A stretch of DNA of 64,000 nucleotides from Klebsiella ornithinolytica NBRC 105727 = ATCC 31898 (GTDB taxonomy: Bacteria > Pseudomonadota > Gammaproteobacteria > Enterobacterales > Enterobacteriaceae). The translations under genes were made by a program, and so were the position numbers. Under the pieces are notes generated by a model that was not told the DNA's origin, ran no database searches, and saw only the letters and a list, made by a program, of their open reading frames with translations. The stretch covers positions 214,323 to 278,322 of the forward strand of contig NZ_BCYR01000008.1 in assembly GCF_001598295.1 (NCBI RefSeq), given 5' to 3'. Positions 17,557 to 27,958 of the stretch are shown in pieces. The stretch's first letter is position 1. The number at the start of each line of letters is the position of its first letter.

Positions 17557-18389
17557 CAGTGGCTGTGCTCCGCGATTAGGTGAGGATCGAGACGATCGCG
17601 CAGCGCGTCGCCCACCAGGTTAAAGGCCATCACGCTGATAAACAGCGCCAGGCCGGGCCACAGCATCTGTAGCGGCTGGGTCCAGATAAACTGCCGCGCA
17701 TCGTTAATCATTACCCCCCATTCCGCCGTGGGGGCGCTGACGCCAAGACCGAGGAACGACATCCCGGCGACGTGCAGCATCATATGACCGATATCGAGGG
17801 TGGCGAGAACCAGCAGCGAGGGCACCACCGCGCCGGCCAGGTGATCGAGGAAAAGCCGCCAGCGATTTGCGCCGCTCAGCCGCGCGGCGAGAATAAACTC
17901 GCGCTGGCGCAGGGATACCACCAGGCTACGAACCATGCGCGCGTACCAGGCCCAGTGAGACAGGGCGATAGCGATAATCACGTTGGTCAACCCGGTCCCC
18001 AGCACGCCGACCATAAAAAACGACAGAATAGAGGTAGGAAAGGTCATAAACATATCGGCCACCCGCATGGTGAGCTGATCGACGCGCCCGCCCATGAGTC
18101 CGGCACAGCCGCCAACGAGAAGCCCCAGCGCCAGAACCAGCAGTAAACAGGCCATCACCGCCCCCAGTGACACCCGGGTCGCCGCCAGCAGACGGGAGAA
18201 AATATCGCGGCCAAGATGGTCGGTCCCCAGCCAGTGCTGGCCGTCAGGTGGCAGCAGACGGGAAGGTAAATCAATGGCCTGCGGATCGTACGGTAGCCAC
18301 CACTGGCTGGTGAGCGCCACCAGCATCAGCAGAACGATAATGACCAGCGCCGCGCGCACCGAACCGCGCGCTGAGAAGAAAAAGCTCAT
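17556..18389 (-). CDS. nikC: Nickel ABC transporter permease NikC
   Basis: An inner-membrane permease of the NikABCDE importer, of the DppC/OppC type. The 277-residue product has about six hydrophobic helices and a cytoplasmic EAA-like loop near [18 protein letters not shown] that docks the ATPases. The N-terminal [19 protein letters not shown] stretch before the transport domain is typical of the family. Its start overlaps the nikB stop. Confidence 0.95.
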   Translation of the reverse strand: MSFFFSARGSVRAALVIIVLLMLVALTSQWWLPYDPQAIDLPSRLLPPDGQHWLGTDHLGRDIFSRLLAATRVSLGAVMACLLLVLALGLLVGGCAGLMGGRVDQLTMRVADMFMTFPTSILSFFMVGVLGTGLTNVIIAIALSHWAWYARMVRSLVVSLRQREFILAARLSGANRWRLFLDHLAGAVVPSLLVLATLDIGHMMLHVAGMSFLGLGVSAPTAEWGVMINDARQFIWTQPLQMLWPGLALFISVMAFNLVGDALRDRLDPHLIAEHSH

Positions 18390-19330
18390 GAGTGCGCTCC
18401 TTCATGACGACGAATACGCGGGTCCAGCGCGGCATTGACCAGATCGACCGCCAGATTGCACAGGGCGAATACCACCACCATGATAAGCGTAAAGCATTGA
18501 ATCACAGGATAATCACGGTTAAAAATGGCCGAAACGGCATAGCGCCCGACGCCCGGCCAGGCAAAGATATTTTCGATGATCATCGTCCCGCCGATCAGTT
18601 CGCCAATGTGCATTCCTACGGCGGTAATCATCGGTAGCGAGGCGTTGCGCAGAATGTGACGACGTTCGATTTGCCTGGCATTCAGGCCGCGCAGGCGAGC
18701 CCAGGTGACATGGCGCTGTCCGGCGACTTCCAGCATGCTGGCGCGCAGGAGGCGGGCGTTAATCGCCAGCGACATAAACGCAATCGACACGGCCGGCAGG
18801 ACGATATGCTGCCAGCTGCCGTAGCCCAGAGCTGGCAGCCACTGTAAATAGACCGAGAAGAACAGCACCAGCAAAAAGGCGAGCCAGAAGTTAGGCATCG
18901 ACACGCCAAGAAAGGCGATGAGCCGCACGATGAAATCCGGCAAATGCTCGCGGTGACGCGCGGCCCAGATACCCAGCGGTACGGAGGTCAGCAGGATCAG
19001 CACCAGCGCCGCGCCCGCCAGCTGCAGCGTTGCGGGCAGGAAGCGCAGCACATCGTCAAGCACCGGACGCTGGGTGGCAAATGATACGCCAAAATCGAGA
19101 TGTAGCGCCCGCCAGAGCCAGCGGCCGTACTGGACGACGAGCGGCTGATCCAATCCGAGCATCGTCCGCGTAGAGGCCACCATATCCGGCGTGGGCGGCA
19201 GGTTTGAAAGCCGCAGATAGTCGAGCGCCGGGTCACCGGTGCCGAGGCGAAGCATCAGGAAGATAATCACCGAGGCGGCAAAAATCATCGGAACCATCAG
19301 CAGTATGCGTCGCAGCAGATAACGTTGCAT
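18386..19330 (-). CDS. nikB: Nickel ABC transporter permease NikB
   Basis: The second inner-membrane permease of the nickel importer, of the DppB/OppB type. The 314-residue product starts [17 protein letters not shown] as expected, has about six transmembrane helices, and an EAA-like loop near [17 protein letters not shown]. It overlaps nikA by one base and nikC by four, giving a compact nikABCDE-nikR transcription unit. Confidence 0.95.
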   Translation of the reverse strand: MQRYLLRRILLMVPMIFAASVIIFLMLRLGTGDPALDYLRLSNLPPTPDMVASTRTMLGLDQPLVVQYGRWLWRALHLDFGVSFATQRPVLDDVLRFLPATLQLAGAALVLILLTSVPLGIWAARHREHLPDFIVRLIAFLGVSMPNFWLAFLLVLFFSVYLQWLPALGYGSWQHIVLPAVSIAFMSLAINARLLRASMLEVAGQRHVTWARLRGLNARQIERRHILRNASLPMITAVGMHIGELIGGTMIIENIFAWPGVGRYAVSAIFNRDYPVIQCFTLIMVVVFALCNLAVDLVNAALDPRIRRHEGAHS

Positions 19331-20898
19331 CAGGGATTCACCGGCTGGATCTGTTCGAACGGAATTTCAGCGGTAACCGCTGCGTAAGGAATCGCTCCCA
19401 GCTCGGGTTTTGCCACCACCATCATTGAGATATAGCTGACGGGCAGATAGACCGCGTCGTTGTGCAGACGGGTGAGAATATCGCGATACAGCGCCTGGCG
19501 TTGCGCATCGTCGCTGGTGGTCAGAACCTGGCCAATCTCTTTATCAATCAGCTGCTTGTCCGCTAGCCCTTGCTGCGCCTGGTAATCGGCATGCGAGGGG
19601 ACGCGCATTGAGCTCATAAAAGCGTGCGGGTCGTACGGCGCGCCCCAGGTACGGTTAAAAATCATGCCAAAGCGGCCGTCGCGCTGGCGGGCGTAAATGC
19701 TGCTCTCCTCTTCGCCAACCAGCGCCACATCCACCCCGACCTGGCGCATATCCGCTTGGATTATCTCCGCCATCGACTTACTCAGGGCATCGGTACCGAT
19801 AAACGACAGTTCGATGTGCAGCGGCTGGCCATTCTTCTCGCGAATCGCTTTGCCCGCGGGCCTGACCCAACCGGCCTTTTCCAGCATGGCGTTGGCCTGC
19901 TGTGGGTCGTAGTGGCGCGGTTTCAGGCCAATATTGGCGTATGGCACGGAAGGGGCGAAAAGCGTGTCGGCCACCTGCTGCGTACCGTACAGCGCATTGT
20001 CGATCAGCGATTTTTTGTTCACCGCGTAATTCAGCGCTTCACGCACCGCCAGTTCGTTCGTGGGAGCTCTGGCGGAGTTCAGGGCCAGCATCACCGTTTC
20101 GACAGGCTGAGAGAGCTGGGTACGCCAGGCCGGGTTATGGCTGAAACGAGCGAAGGTATCCAGCGGCAGCAGGCCTTCGTTGCCGTAAAGCAGATCGATA
20201 TCGCCGGTTTCAAAAGCGACGGCGCGGGTCATCGGGTCCGGAATCACTTTCACGGTCACCTGGCGGATCGCCGGTTTGTTACCCCAGTAGCGGTCGTTAC
20301 GTACCAGCACATCATACTGGTTGAGCTGCGAGGTTTTCAGCACCCAGGGGCCGGTGCCGATCGGCGCTTTGATACCGTGCAGTGTTCCCCCTTCAACAAA
20401 TTGCGAAGGGGCGATAAAACGGAACGGGCGCGGCAGCGCCAGCTCCTGCAAGAAAGGGTAGTAGGCGCTTTTGAGCGTAATCTGCAGCTGCGTATCGCTG
20501 AGCGCCCGTACGTCGGTAATCTGGTTGGTCAGCTCCAGCCAGGCATGGCGCTGCCGGTTAGCCAGCACCGCCTGGAAGTTGGCGACCGCGGCCTGCGCAT
20601 TGAACGGCTCGCCGTTAGAAAACTGCACGTCGTTACGCAGGGTAAAGAGCCACACTTTCCCGTCTGCAGAGTGGCTCCAGCTGCTCGCCAGCCACGGCTT
20701 GACCGAACCATCCTGCTGGTATTTGACCAGCGGCTCGTAGACCATGCTTTGGGCAAACATTTGGTTGGGGGTATACAGATGCGGATTCAGCGGACCCACG
20801 TTCACCGGCCAGGCGGTGGTGATGTCGTATGAAGCGGCGGCGGTCAGCAGAGGTGCGCAGGCGAGAAGCGCCAGCAGCGTGGTGCGGAAAATAGACAA
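19330..20898 (-). CDS. nikA: Periplasmic nickel-binding protein NikA
   Basis: Solute-binding protein (SBP family 5) that captures nickel, probably as a small-molecule complex, and feeds NikBC. The 522-residue product follows E. coli NikA closely from [19 protein letters not shown] onward. The signal peptide [21 protein letters not shown] has cleavage near AAA-SYD. Translation appears to start at a TTG (20898), since no in-frame ATG or GTG precedes the signal peptide; a GAG-containing but weak ribosome site lies upstream. It heads the nik operon, 26 bp from a perfect NikR operator. Confidence 0.95.
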   Translation of the reverse strand: MSIFRTTLLALLACAPLLTAAASYDITTAWPVNVGPLNPHLYTPNQMFAQSMVYEPLVKYQQDGSVKPWLASSWSHSADGKVWLFTLRNDVQFSNGEPFNAQAAVANFQAVLANRQRHAWLELTNQITDVRALSDTQLQITLKSAYYPFLQELALPRPFRFIAPSQFVEGGTLHGIKAPIGTGPWVLKTSQLNQYDVLVRNDRYWGNKPAIRQVTVKVIPDPMTRAVAFETGDIDLLYGNEGLLPLDTFARFSHNPAWRTQLSQPVETVMLALNSARAPTNELAVREALNYAVNKKSLIDNALYGTQQVADTLFAPSVPYANIGLKPRHYDPQQANAMLEKAGWVRPAGKAIREKNGQPLHIELSFIGTDALSKSMAEIIQADMRQVGVDVALVGEEESSIYARQRDGRFGMIFNRTWGAPYDPHAFMSSMRVPSHADYQAQQGLADKQLIDKEIGQVLTTSDDAQRQALYRDILTRLHNDAVYLPVSYISMMVVAKPELGAIPYAAVTAEIPFEQIQPVNP

Positions 20899-20923
20899 GG
20901 TCTTTATCTCAACAGGAAGGAAA

Positions 20924-20951
20924 GTATGATGATTTTAATAATTCATCATAC
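20924..20951 (-). promoter_or_regulatory. NikR operator of the nik operon
   Basis: GTATGA (20924-20929) and TCATAC (20946-20951) are separated by 16 bp, exactly the E. coli NikR operator GTATGA-N16-TCATAC. It lies just upstream of nikA. A TTGAT half-site on the minus strand (20972-20968) could belong to an FNR site, since E. coli nik needs FNR, but the second half is poor. Confidence 0.95.
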
Positions 20952-21093
20952 TTCAGGCCTAACCTGGATCAATCTCAGGACGGAAAGTATAAGAATTTCA
21001 TATACCCACTTCGTCCGTCAGGTTGTCTGCCGGTCAGCCAGGTCGAGACAACGTAAAGGATTCGTGGCCCGAAGGCTCGCGCAAGCGGGCGAT

Positions 21094-21954
21094 TCAGGGC
21101 GCCCGGAACAGCGCCAGCAGCGTGGCGAGCTGCTCATCAATGGGCGCCAGATCGCGTTTGACGATCAGATGCAGCGGCGTGGCGCGTCGGGCGCCGTGGC
21201 TGAGCGGCAATATTTTCAACAGACCCTGATCCAACCGGGAGCGGATGCGCTCTTCCGGGAGCCAGCCGAAGCCAACCTGATAGAGCACCGCATCGATAGC
21301 GGCATCAATGGTGGAAAATGTCCACGCATCGCGCCCTGTCTGCGGGTCGTCGCTGCGATCGGCGATACGCACCAGCGGCCAGGAGGCCAGCGCACTGTCG
21401 TCGAGGGGGCCGCTCAGTCTGGCAAGCGGATGGTCCCGGTGGGCAACGGCAACAAAATCAATGTTCATCAGCCATTCGCCGCGTCCGGTAATATCCTGGC
21501 GGCGGGTGAGAACCATCACGTCGGCTTCGCTGCGGGCCTCCTGCTCATCTTTCATGTTTTCGAGGACTTCGGTCAGCCTCACCTGAGTCTGCGGATGGCG
21601 TTGCTGAAACTGGCGCAGAATGGCGAACAGCCGTTCGCGAGGGAAAATACTGTCCACAACCAGGTCCAGACGGGTTCGTGCGCCGTTGTGCAGGGTCGCC
21701 GCGCGGGTTTCAACGTATGAAAATGCCTGCAGGAGCGGTTTTACCTGGCTTAGCAGCAGCTCCCCGGCCGGAGTGAGTACCGCGCGGCGGCCAGAGGGGT
21801 GCAGCAGCGCGACACCCAGTCTTTCCTGCAGCAGGGCGAGGTTATAGCTCACCGAGGACTGGCTGCGATGAGTCTCTTCTGCTGCTTTTGCGAAGCTACC
21901 CAGCTCGATGACTTTTTCCAGCAAGGCCCACTGTTCCAGCGTTGTTTTGTGCAT
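21094..21954 (-). CDS. LysR-family transcriptional regulator beside padC
   Basis: A 286-residue LysR-type regulator. The N-terminal helix-turn-helix spans residues about 5-65 (ALLEKVIELGSFAKAAEETHRSQSSVSYNLALLQERLG), followed by a type 2 periplasmic-binding-like effector domain from about residue 90. It is divergent from padC with 100 bp between starts, the usual LysR arrangement, so it is probably the activator of phenolic acid decarboxylation, responding to hydroxycinnamates. PadR, the regulator best known for padC in Gram-positive bacteria, is unrelated. The effector is inferred, not shown. Confidence 0.85.
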   Translation of the reverse strand: MHKTTLEQWALLEKVIELGSFAKAAEETHRSQSSVSYNLALLQERLGVALLHPSGRRAVLTPAGELLLSQVKPLLQAFSYVETRAATLHNGARTRLDLVVDSIFPRERLFAILRQFQQRHPQTQVRLTEVLENMKDEQEARSEADVMVLTRRQDITGRGEWLMNIDFVAVAHRDHPLARLSGPLDDSALASWPLVRIADRSDDPQTGRDAWTFSTIDAAIDAVLYQVGFGWLPEERIRSRLDQGLLKILPLSHGARRATPLHLIVKRDLAPIDEQLATLLALFRAP

Positions 21955-22054
21955 GATTTATCGAAAAAGTGAATGAATTTCATCAAAACATAGCGTTATT
22001 CATCCATTTTTTAAAGCAGTATGCTTGTTCTCAACACATAGAGGAGAACAGATT
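21955..22054. promoter_or_regulatory. Divergent LysR/padC promoter region
   Basis: These 100 bp hold both promoters. An inverted repeat ATGAA-T-TTCAT (21972-21982) and a nearby ATTCAT copy (22000-22005) are candidate LysR operator parts of the T-N11-A type. The padC ribosome site GAGGAG lies at 22041-22046. Confidence 0.4.
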
Positions 22055-22585
22055 ATGAGCTCATTTGACCAACATGACCTGAGCGGTTTTATCGGCAAAC
22101 ATCTGGTTTATACCTACGATAACGGCTGGAATTACGAAATTTACGTGAAAAACGCCCACACCCTGGATTACCGCATTCACAGCGGTATCGTCGCGAATCG
22201 TTGGGTGAAAGATCAGCAGGCTTACATCGTTCGCGTCGGCGAAAGCATCTACAAAATTTCCTGGACCGAACCGACCGGCACTGATGTGAGTCTGATCGTA
22301 AACCTCGGCGACAAACTGTTTCACGGCACCATCTTCTTCCCGCGCTGGGTGATGAATAATCCGGAAAAAACCGTCTGCTTCCAGAACGATCATATCCCGC
22401 TGATGGTTTCTTACCGTGAAGCCGGACCGGCTTACCCGACGGAAGTGATTGACGAGTTCGCCACCATCACCTTTATACGTGATTGCGGCGCGGATAATAA
22501 CAGCGTCATTAATTGCCCGGCTAATCAATTACCGGCTGACTTTCCTGCAAATTTGTCATCTACCGGAAATGATTTTGTGAGCTAA
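22055..22585 (+). CDS. padC: Phenolic acid decarboxylase
   Basis: A cytosolic cofactor-free enzyme that decarboxylates ferulic, p-coumaric and caffeic acids to vinyl phenols, detoxifying plant phenolics. The 176-residue product has the family core FIGKHLVYTYDNGWNYEIY near residues 11-29, which holds the paired catalytic tyrosines, and ISWTEPTGTDVSL around the catalytic glutamate. A GAGGAG ribosome site fixes the ATG at 22055. The divergent LysR gene is the probable regulator. A stem-loop follows the stop. The gene lies between nik and arn and is absent from this place in E. coli. Confidence 0.93.
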   Translation: MSSFDQHDLSGFIGKHLVYTYDNGWNYEIYVKNAHTLDYRIHSGIVANRWVKDQQAYIVRVGESIYKISWTEPTGTDVSLIVNLGDKLFHGTIFFPRWVMNNPEKTVCFQNDHIPLMVSYREAGPAYPTEVIDEFATITFIRDCGADNNSVINCPANQLPADFPANLSSTGNDFVS

Positions 22586-22637
22586 GATGTGTTTTTGAAA
22601 TTCAGATTGCAGAATAAAATTCTATTTATTGTTTAAC

Positions 22638-22654
22638 TGTTTAATGTCTGTTTA
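22638..22654 (+). promoter_or_regulatory. PhoP box
   Basis: TGTTTA (22638-22643), 5 bp, TGTTTA (22649-22654): an exact match to the PhoP direct repeat (T/G)GTTTA-N5-(T/G)GTTTA. A third TGTTTA lies at 22630-22635. It is 130 bp upstream of the PmrA box. Direct PhoP control of the arn (pbgP) operon is known in Klebsiella, but the padC-side location leaves the target open. Confidence 0.65.
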
Positions 22655-22668
22655 CTTTACTACATCGT

Positions 22669-22695
22669 GCTCCTGTTTTGCCCATAAACGGGAGC
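22669..22695 (+). terminator. Stem-loop after padC
   Basis: GCTCCTGTTT (22669-22678) pairs with AAACGGGAGC (22686-22695) with one G-U wobble and a 7-base loop, 84 bp after the padC stop. The following sequence is only mildly T-rich, so termination is probable rather than certain. Confidence 0.5.
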
Positions 22696-22783
22696 CGGTT
22701 TCCCACTCTTCCCCCGCGTTGTCATTTGTAAATTCCATTTAAAAACAATTGATTATTGTCTATTCGGCAAATTATATTAATTT

Positions 22784-22800
22784 CTTAATATTATCCTAAG
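22784..22800 (+). promoter_or_regulatory. PmrA box of the arn operon
   Basis: CTTAAT (22784-22789), 5 bp, CCTAAG (22795-22800) matches the PmrA (BasR) consensus CTTAAT/G-N5-CTTAAG with one mismatch. It lies 10 bp upstream of a likely -10 and about 150 bp before arnB. PmrA control of arn in response to Fe3+, low pH or polymyxin is established in enterics. Confidence 0.8.
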
Positions 22801-22952
22801 CAACCCCGTCTAAATTTAATAACGTCAAATACCCTGGAATGAAAAGTGGCATTGAAGAGATTCCATTTTCATTTTGTTTAAGTCCGCTGGCGCAGGATAT
22901 TTTTTCTATCGACCCGCAACCCTGAAAGGGTCATATACAGAACAGGAAAATG

Positions 22953-24092
22953 ATGAGCGAATTTTTGCCGTTTTCGCGCCCGTCGATGGGCGACGCAGAG
23001 CTGGCTGCGCTGCGTGAAGTTTTGCAATCGGGCTGGATTACTACCGGACCGAAAAACCAGGCGTTGGAAGAGGCATTCTGCACGCTGACCGGCAACCGTC
23101 ACGCCGTGGCGGTGAGTTCGGCGACCGGTGGCATGCACGTCACGCTGATGGCGTTGGGCATTGGCCCGGGCGATGAAGTCATCACGCCATCCCAGACCTG
23201 GGTTTCCACGCTGAACATGATCTGTCTGCTGGGCGCGACACCGGTGATGATCGATGTCGATCGCGACAATCTGATGATTACCGCCGAGGCGGTTGAAGCG
23301 GCGATTACCCCCAACACCAAAGCGATTATTCCCGTGCACTACGCGGGCGCGCCTGCGGATATCGACGCGATTCGCGCCGTGGCAGAACGTCACGGTATCC
23401 CGGTGATTGAAGATGCCGCGCACGCGGCGGGAACGTATTACAAGGGCAAACATGTGGGCGGTCGCGGCTGCGCGATCTTCTCATTTCACGCCATTAAAAA
23501 TATGACCTGCGCCGAAGGCGGACTGATCGTGACCGATGACGATGCGCTGGCATCGCGCATTCGTAGCCTGAAATTCCACGGTCTTGGCGTCGATGCCTAT
23601 GACCGTCAGACGCATGGTCGGGCGCCGCAGGCGGAGGTGATTTCGCCGGGCTTCAAATACAATCTGGCCGATATCAACGCCGCGCTGGCGCTGGTACAGC
23701 TGGATAAACTGGCCCATGCCAACCAGCGTCGTAGCGAGATTGCCCAACGCTATCTGCGCGAGCTGGCGGATACGCCGTTTAAGCCGCTGGCGATACCGGA
23801 ATGGGAACACCAGCACGCCTGGCACCTGTTTATTATTCGCGTGGATGAAGCGACCTGCGGAATCAGCCGCGATGCGTTGATGGAAAAACTGAAAGCCATG
23901 GGCATCGGCACCGGCCTGCACTTCCGTGCGGCCCACACGCAAAAATATTACCGCGAGCGTTTCCCGACGCTTTCCTTACCGAATACGGAATGGAACAGCG
24001 CGCGTATCTGTTCACTCCCTTTGTTCCCGGATATGACCGACGATGACGTCACTCGGGTCATTTCCGCGCTGCACCAGCTGTCAGGATGTTGA
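22953..24092 (+). CDS. arnB: UDP-4-amino-4-deoxy-L-arabinose--oxoglutarate aminotransferase
   Basis: A PLP enzyme that converts UDP-4-ketopentose (made by ArnA) to UDP-L-Ara4N using glutamate. The 379-residue product matches E. coli ArnB, with the PLP lysine Lys182 in [15 protein letters not shown] and the conserved [15 protein letters not shown] before it. Two adjacent ATGs (22950, 22953) are possible; AGGAAA is close upstream and homology favours the second ([10 protein letters not shown]). It is the first gene of arnBCADTEF, under the PmrA box. Confidence 0.96.
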   Translation: MSEFLPFSRPSMGDAELAALREVLQSGWITTGPKNQALEEAFCTLTGNRHAVAVSSATGGMHVTLMALGIGPGDEVITPSQTWVSTLNMICLLGATPVMIDVDRDNLMITAEAVEAAITPNTKAIIPVHYAGAPADIDAIRAVAERHGIPVIEDAAHAAGTYYKGKHVGGRGCAIFSFHAIKNMTCAEGGLIVTDDDALASRIRSLKFHGLGVDAYDRQTHGRAPQAEVISPGFKYNLADINAALALVQLDKLAHANQRRSEIAQRYLRELADTPFKPLAIPEWEHQHAWHLFIIRVDEATCGISRDALMEKLKAMGIGTGLHFRAAHTQKYYRERFPTLSLPNTEWNSARICSLPLFPDMTDDDVTRVISALHQLSGC

Positions 24093-24093
24093 T

Positions 24094-25077
24094 ATGTTTA
24101 CTTACCCACCCGTGAAAAAAGTCTCGGTCGTTATTCCGGTTTATAACGAACAGGAGAGCCTGCCTGAGCTGATTCGCCGTACGGATGCCGCCTGCGCGAC
24201 GCTGGGCCGCCAGTATGAGATTCTGCTGGTCGACGATGGCAGCAGCGATGATTCTGCCCGCATGCTGACCGAGGCTGCTGAAGCCGAAGGCAGCCATGTG
24301 GTCGCGGTGTTGCTTAACCGCAACTATGGCCAGCACTCGGCAATTATGGCGGGATTCAGCCATGTGACCGGCGATCTGATTATTACCCTTGATGCCGACC
24401 TGCAAAACCCACCGGAAGAGATCCCGCGCCTGGTGGCGAAGGCGGACGAAGGTTACGACGTGGTCGGTACCGTTCGGCAGAACCGCCAGGACACCTTCTT
24501 CCGTAAAAGCGCGTCGAAGATGATCAACCGCCTGATTCAGCGCACCACCGGTAAAGCGATGGGGGACTACGGCTGCATGCTGCGCGCCTATCGCCGCCAC
24601 ATTATCGACGCGATGCTCAATTGCCATGAACGCAGTACGTTTATCCCGATTCTGGCAAATACCTTCGCGCGCCGGGCGGTCGAAATCCCGGTGATGCACG
24701 CGGAGCGTGAATTTGGCGATTCCAAATACAGCTTTATGCGCCTGATTAATCTGATGTACGACCTGGTGACCTGTTTGACCACCACGCCGCTGCGTCTGCT
24801 GAGCGTCTTTGGCAGCGTGATTGCCCTGCTGGGCTTCGCTTTCGCCTTCCTGCTGGTGTTCCTGCGACTGGTATTTGGCCCGCAATGGGCGGCGGAAGGG
24901 GTGTTCATGCTGTTTGCCGTACTGTTCATGTTCATCGGTGCCCAGTTTGTCGGCATGGGGCTGCTCGGGGAGTATATCGGACGCATCTATAACGATGTCC
25001 GCGCCCGTCCCCGCTACTTTATTCAACGTGTTGTTCGTCAGCCGGAAACGGCGTCTCAAGAGGAAGATCGTTCATGA
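24094..25077 (+). CDS. arnC: Undecaprenyl-phosphate 4-deoxy-4-formamido-L-arabinose transferase
   Basis: An inner-membrane GT2 glycosyltransferase that moves formylated L-Ara4N from UDP to undecaprenyl phosphate. The 327-residue product has the GT-A nucleotide-sugar site [15 protein letters not shown] and [10 protein letters not shown], the metal-binding [11 protein letters not shown], and two C-terminal transmembrane helices (about 235-300). Homology sets the start at ATG 24094, 1 bp after the arnB stop; the frame is open further upstream. It overlaps arnA by 4 bp. Confidence 0.96.
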   Translation: MFTYPPVKKVSVVIPVYNEQESLPELIRRTDAACATLGRQYEILLVDDGSSDDSARMLTEAAEAEGSHVVAVLLNRNYGQHSAIMAGFSHVTGDLIITLDADLQNPPEEIPRLVAKADEGYDVVGTVRQNRQDTFFRKSASKMINRLIQRTTGKAMGDYGCMLRAYRRHIIDAMLNCHERSTFIPILANTFARRAVEIPVMHAEREFGDSKYSFMRLINLMYDLVTCLTTTPLRLLSVFGSVIALLGFAFAFLLVFLRLVFGPQWAAEGVFMLFAVLFMFIGAQFVGMGLLGEYIGRIYNDVRARPRYFIQRVVRQPETASQEEDRS

Positions 25078-27059
25078 AAGCTGTAGTCTTCGCTTATCAC
25101 GATATGGGTTGTGCTGGCATTCAGTCTCTGCTGGATTCCGGGTATGAAATCGCCGCTATTTTCACCCATCCGGATAACCCTGGCGAAAACCATTTCTTTG
25201 GCTCGGTTGCGCGTATTGCTGCTGAACAAGGTATCCCGGTGTGGGCACCTGAAGATGTTAACCACCCGCTGTGGATTGAACGCATTCGCGACATGAAGCC
25301 GGACGTCCTGTTCTCTTTCTACTATCGCAACATGCTGGGCGACGATATCCTCAGCCTTGCACCAAAAGGCGGCTTTAACCTGCACGGTTCTCTGCTGCCG
25401 CAATATCGCGGCCGCGCGCCGCTGAACTGGGTGCTGGTTAACGGTGAAACGGAAACCGGCGTGACTCTGCATCGCATGGTCAGCCGTGCGGATGCCGGCG
25501 CTATCGTGGCGCAGCAGACGGTTGCTATCGGCGCGGATGATGTCGCGCTGACCCTGCATCGCAAGCTGTGCGCCGCGGCGTCAGAGCTGCTGAACCAGGC
25601 CCTGCCGGCGATTCGTGAAGATAAAATCCAGGATCGTGCGCAGGATGAAAGCCAGGCCACCTACGTTGGTCGCCGTACGCCGGAAGATGGCCGTCTCGAC
25701 TGGGACAAACCTGCGCTGACGCTGCATAACCTGGTCCGCGCCGTTTCCGATCCGTGGCCGGGCGCGTTTGGCTATGTTGGTGCGAATAAATTTATCGTCT
25801 GGAAATCCCGCGTGCGCCAGGACCTGGCCGCGGCGAAGCCTGGAACGGTGATGTCGACCTCTCCGCTGGTGATCGCTTGCCAGGATGGCGCGCTGGAGAT
25901 CGTAACCGGTCAAACCGAGCGCGGCGTTTACATGCAGGGTACGCAGCTGGCGCAGGCGCTGGGGCTGGTATCCGGTGCGGTACTGAGCAGCAAGCCGGTT
26001 GTGGCGATTAAACGCCGTACCCGCGTGCTGATCCTTGGCGTGAACGGTTTTATCGGTAACCACCTGACCGAGCGTCTGCTCGCCGACGACAACTATGAAA
26101 TCTATGGTCTGGATATCGGGTCGGACGCGATCGGTCGTTTCCTGGGCAACCCGCGCTTCCACTTCGTTGAAGGCGATATCAGCATTCACTCCGAGTGGAT
26201 CGAATACCACATTAAGAAATGCGACGTGGTACTGCCGCTGGTGGCCATCGCGACGCCAATCGAATATACCCGCAACCCGCTGCGCGTGTTCGAGCTGGAC
26301 TTCGAAGAGAACCTGAAGATCATCCGCGACTGTGTGAAATACGATAAGCGCATTATCTTCCCGTCGACCTCCGAAGTGTACGGCATGTGCACCGACAAAA
26401 ACTTCGACGAAGACACCTCAAACCTGGTGGTGGGCCCGATCAACAAACAGCGCTGGATTTACTCGGTATCGAAGCAGCTGCTCGACCGCGTTATCTGGGC
26501 CTATGGCGACAAGTCCGGCCTGCGCTTCACCCTGTTCCGTCCGTTTAACTGGATGGGACCGCGTCTGGATAACCTGAATGCCGCACGTATCGGCAGCTCT
26601 CGTGCGATTACTCAGCTGATCCTGAACCTGGTTGAAGGTTCGCCGATCAAGCTTATCGAAGGCGGTAAACAAAAACGCTGCTTCACCGATATTAGCGATG
26701 GTATTGAAGCGCTGTTCCGCATTATCGAGAACAAAGACGGCCGCTGCGACGGGCAGATTATCAACATCGGTAACCCGGAAAACGAAGCCAGTATTAAAGA
26801 GCTGGCGGAGATGCTGCTGGCGTGCTTCGAGCGTCATCCGCTGCGCAATAACTTCCCGCCGTTCGCCGGTTTCCGCGACGTCGAGAGCAGCGATTACTAC
26901 GGTAAAGGCTATCAGGACGTGGAGCATCGTAAGCCGAGCATTCGTAACGCGAAGCGCTGTCTGAACTGGACGCCGACGGTTCCGATGGAAGAAACCGTGG
27001 AGCATACGCTCGACTTCTTCCTGCGTACGGTTGAGCTGGTGGACGACAAGACATCATGA
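25074..27059 (+). CDS. arnA: Bifunctional UDP-glucuronate decarboxylase / UDP-L-Ara4N formyltransferase
   Basis: A cytosolic two-domain enzyme of 661 residues. Residues 1-300 are the formyltransferase, with catalytic Asn102, His104 ([19 protein letters not shown]) and Asp140 at the E. coli positions. Residues about 315-661 are the NAD-dependent UDP-glucuronic acid oxidative decarboxylase, starting with the Rossmann motif [14 protein letters not shown] and containing an extended-SDR YSVSKQ active-site segment. It supplies both the first and third steps of L-Ara4N synthesis. Four-base overlaps join it to arnC and arnD. Confidence 0.97.
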   Translation: MKAVVFAYHDMGCAGIQSLLDSGYEIAAIFTHPDNPGENHFFGSVARIAAEQGIPVWAPEDVNHPLWIERIRDMKPDVLFSFYYRNMLGDDILSLAPKGGFNLHGSLLPQYRGRAPLNWVLVNGETETGVTLHRMVSRADAGAIVAQQTVAIGADDVALTLHRKLCAAASELLNQALPAIREDKIQDRAQDESQATYVGRRTPEDGRLDWDKPALTLHNLVRAVSDPWPGAFGYVGANKFIVWKSRVRQDLAAAKPGTVMSTSPLVIACQDGALEIVTGQTERGVYMQGTQLAQALGLVSGAVLSSKPVVAIKRRTRVLILGVNGFIGNHLTERLLADDNYEIYGLDIGSDAIGRFLGNPRFHFVEGDISIHSEWIEYHIKKCDVVLPLVAIATPIEYTRNPLRVFELDFEENLKIIRDCVKYDKRIIFPSTSEVYGMCTDKNFDEDTSNLVVGPINKQRWIYSVSKQLLDRVIWAYGDKSGLRFTLFRPFNWMGPRLDNLNAARIGSSRAITQLILNLVEGSPIKLIEGGKQKRCFTDISDGIEALFRIIENKDGRCDGQIINIGNPENEASIKELAEMLLACFERHPLRNNFPPFAGFRDVESSDYYGKGYQDVEHRKPSIRNAKRCLNWTPTVPMEETVEHTLDFFLRTVELVDDKTS

Positions 27060-27958
27060 AACAGGTCGGCTTACGCATAGATGTCGATACCTTTCGCGGT
27101 ACCCGGGACGGGGTACCGCGTCTGCTGAGCCTGTTGGGCCAGCACGGGGTTCAGGCAAGCTTCTTCTTCAGCGTTGGGCCGGACAATATGGGGCGCCATT
27201 TATGGCGCCTGATAAAACCGAAGTTTCTGTGGAAGATGCTGCGCTCAAACGCCGCTTCGCTGTACGGCTGGGATATTTTGCTGGCCGGCACCGCATGGCC
27301 TGGGCGACGGATTGGCGCGGGTAATGAAGAGGTTATCCGTGCGACGGCGCAGGCGCATGAAGTGGGTCTGCATGCCTGGGATCATTACAGCTGGCAGGCA
27401 TGGAGCGGCGTCTGGCCACAGGAACGGCTGGCGCTGGAGGTCGAACGCGGCCTGCTCGAGCTGGAGCGGATCATCGGCCGGTCGGTCACCTGTTCCGCCG
27501 TGGCGGGCTGGCGCGCGGATCAGCGGGTGATTAAAGCCAAAGAGTCCTTCAATTTCCTCTACAACAGCGACTGCCGGGGCTCGCGCCCCTTCCTGCCGTT
27601 GCTGGGCGACAAGGTGACAGGTACGGTGCAGATCCCCGTTACGCTGCCTACCTGGGATGAAGTGGTCGGCAGTCGCGTCGATGCCGGGGGCTTCAATCGC
27701 TATCTGCTGGATTGTATTCACCGGGATAGCGGTACGCCGGTCTACACCATTCATGCTGAAGTGGAAGGCATTGCCTTCGCGCAGCAGTTTGATGAACTGC
27801 TGACGATGGCCGCACAGGAAGAAATCCAGTTTTGCCCGCTGAGCCAACTGCTGCCCGCAGATTTTAGCGAGCTGCCGCTGGGTAAAGTGGTTCGCGGTGA
27901 ATTGGCCGGCCGGGAAGGCTGGCTTGGGCGTGAACAATTATTGAGTCAGGACGTATGA
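27056..27958 (+). CDS. arnD: 4-deoxy-4-formamido-L-arabinose-phosphoundecaprenol deformylase
   Basis: A polysaccharide-deacetylase (NodB-fold) enzyme that removes the formyl group from the undecaprenyl-linked sugar before transfer. The 300-residue product starts [16 protein letters not shown], where the aspartate pair belongs to the metal/catalytic site, and has the histidine motif [12 protein letters not shown] around residue 105. Start and stop overlap arnA and arnT by 4 bp each. Confidence 0.95.
   Translation: MKQVGLRIDVDTFRGTRDGVPRLLSLLGQHGVQASFFFSVGPDNMGRHLWRLIKPKFLWKMLRSNAASLYGWDILLAGTAWPGRRIGAGNEEVIRATAQAHEVGLHAWDHYSWQAWSGVWPQERLALEVERGLLELERIIGRSVTCSAVAGWRADQRVIKAKESFNFLYNSDCRGSRPFLPLLGDKVTGTVQIPVTLPTWDEVVGSRVDAGGFNRYLLDCIHRDSGTPVYTIHAEVEGIAFAQQFDELLTMAAQEEIQFCPLSQLLPADFSELPLGKVVRGELAGREGWLGREQLLSQDV

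Larger units (their letters stand above)
22586..22952. other. padC-arnB intergenic control region
   Basis: No gene is seen. The region is AT-rich and carries, in order, a PhoP box, a hairpin that may terminate padC, a PmrA box and a likely -10 (TAAATT, 22811-22816), ahead of a long arn leader of about 130 bp. Confidence 0.6.

Noticed and set aside
19624..20832. A 402-codon open frame on the plus strand opposite nikA
   Set aside because: It is antisense to a clearly real gene; composition (rich in Arg, Gln, His) is that of a shadow frame, with no family resemblance.
20961..20975. Possible FNR site in the nik promoter
   Set aside because: One half (TTGAT) is good but the other does not match, so it is mentioned only as a weak possibility with the NikR operator.
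24058..25059. A 333-codon minus-strand frame opposite arnC
   Set aside because: It is antisense to a conserved glycosyltransferase gene, with no ribosome site and shadow-like composition.
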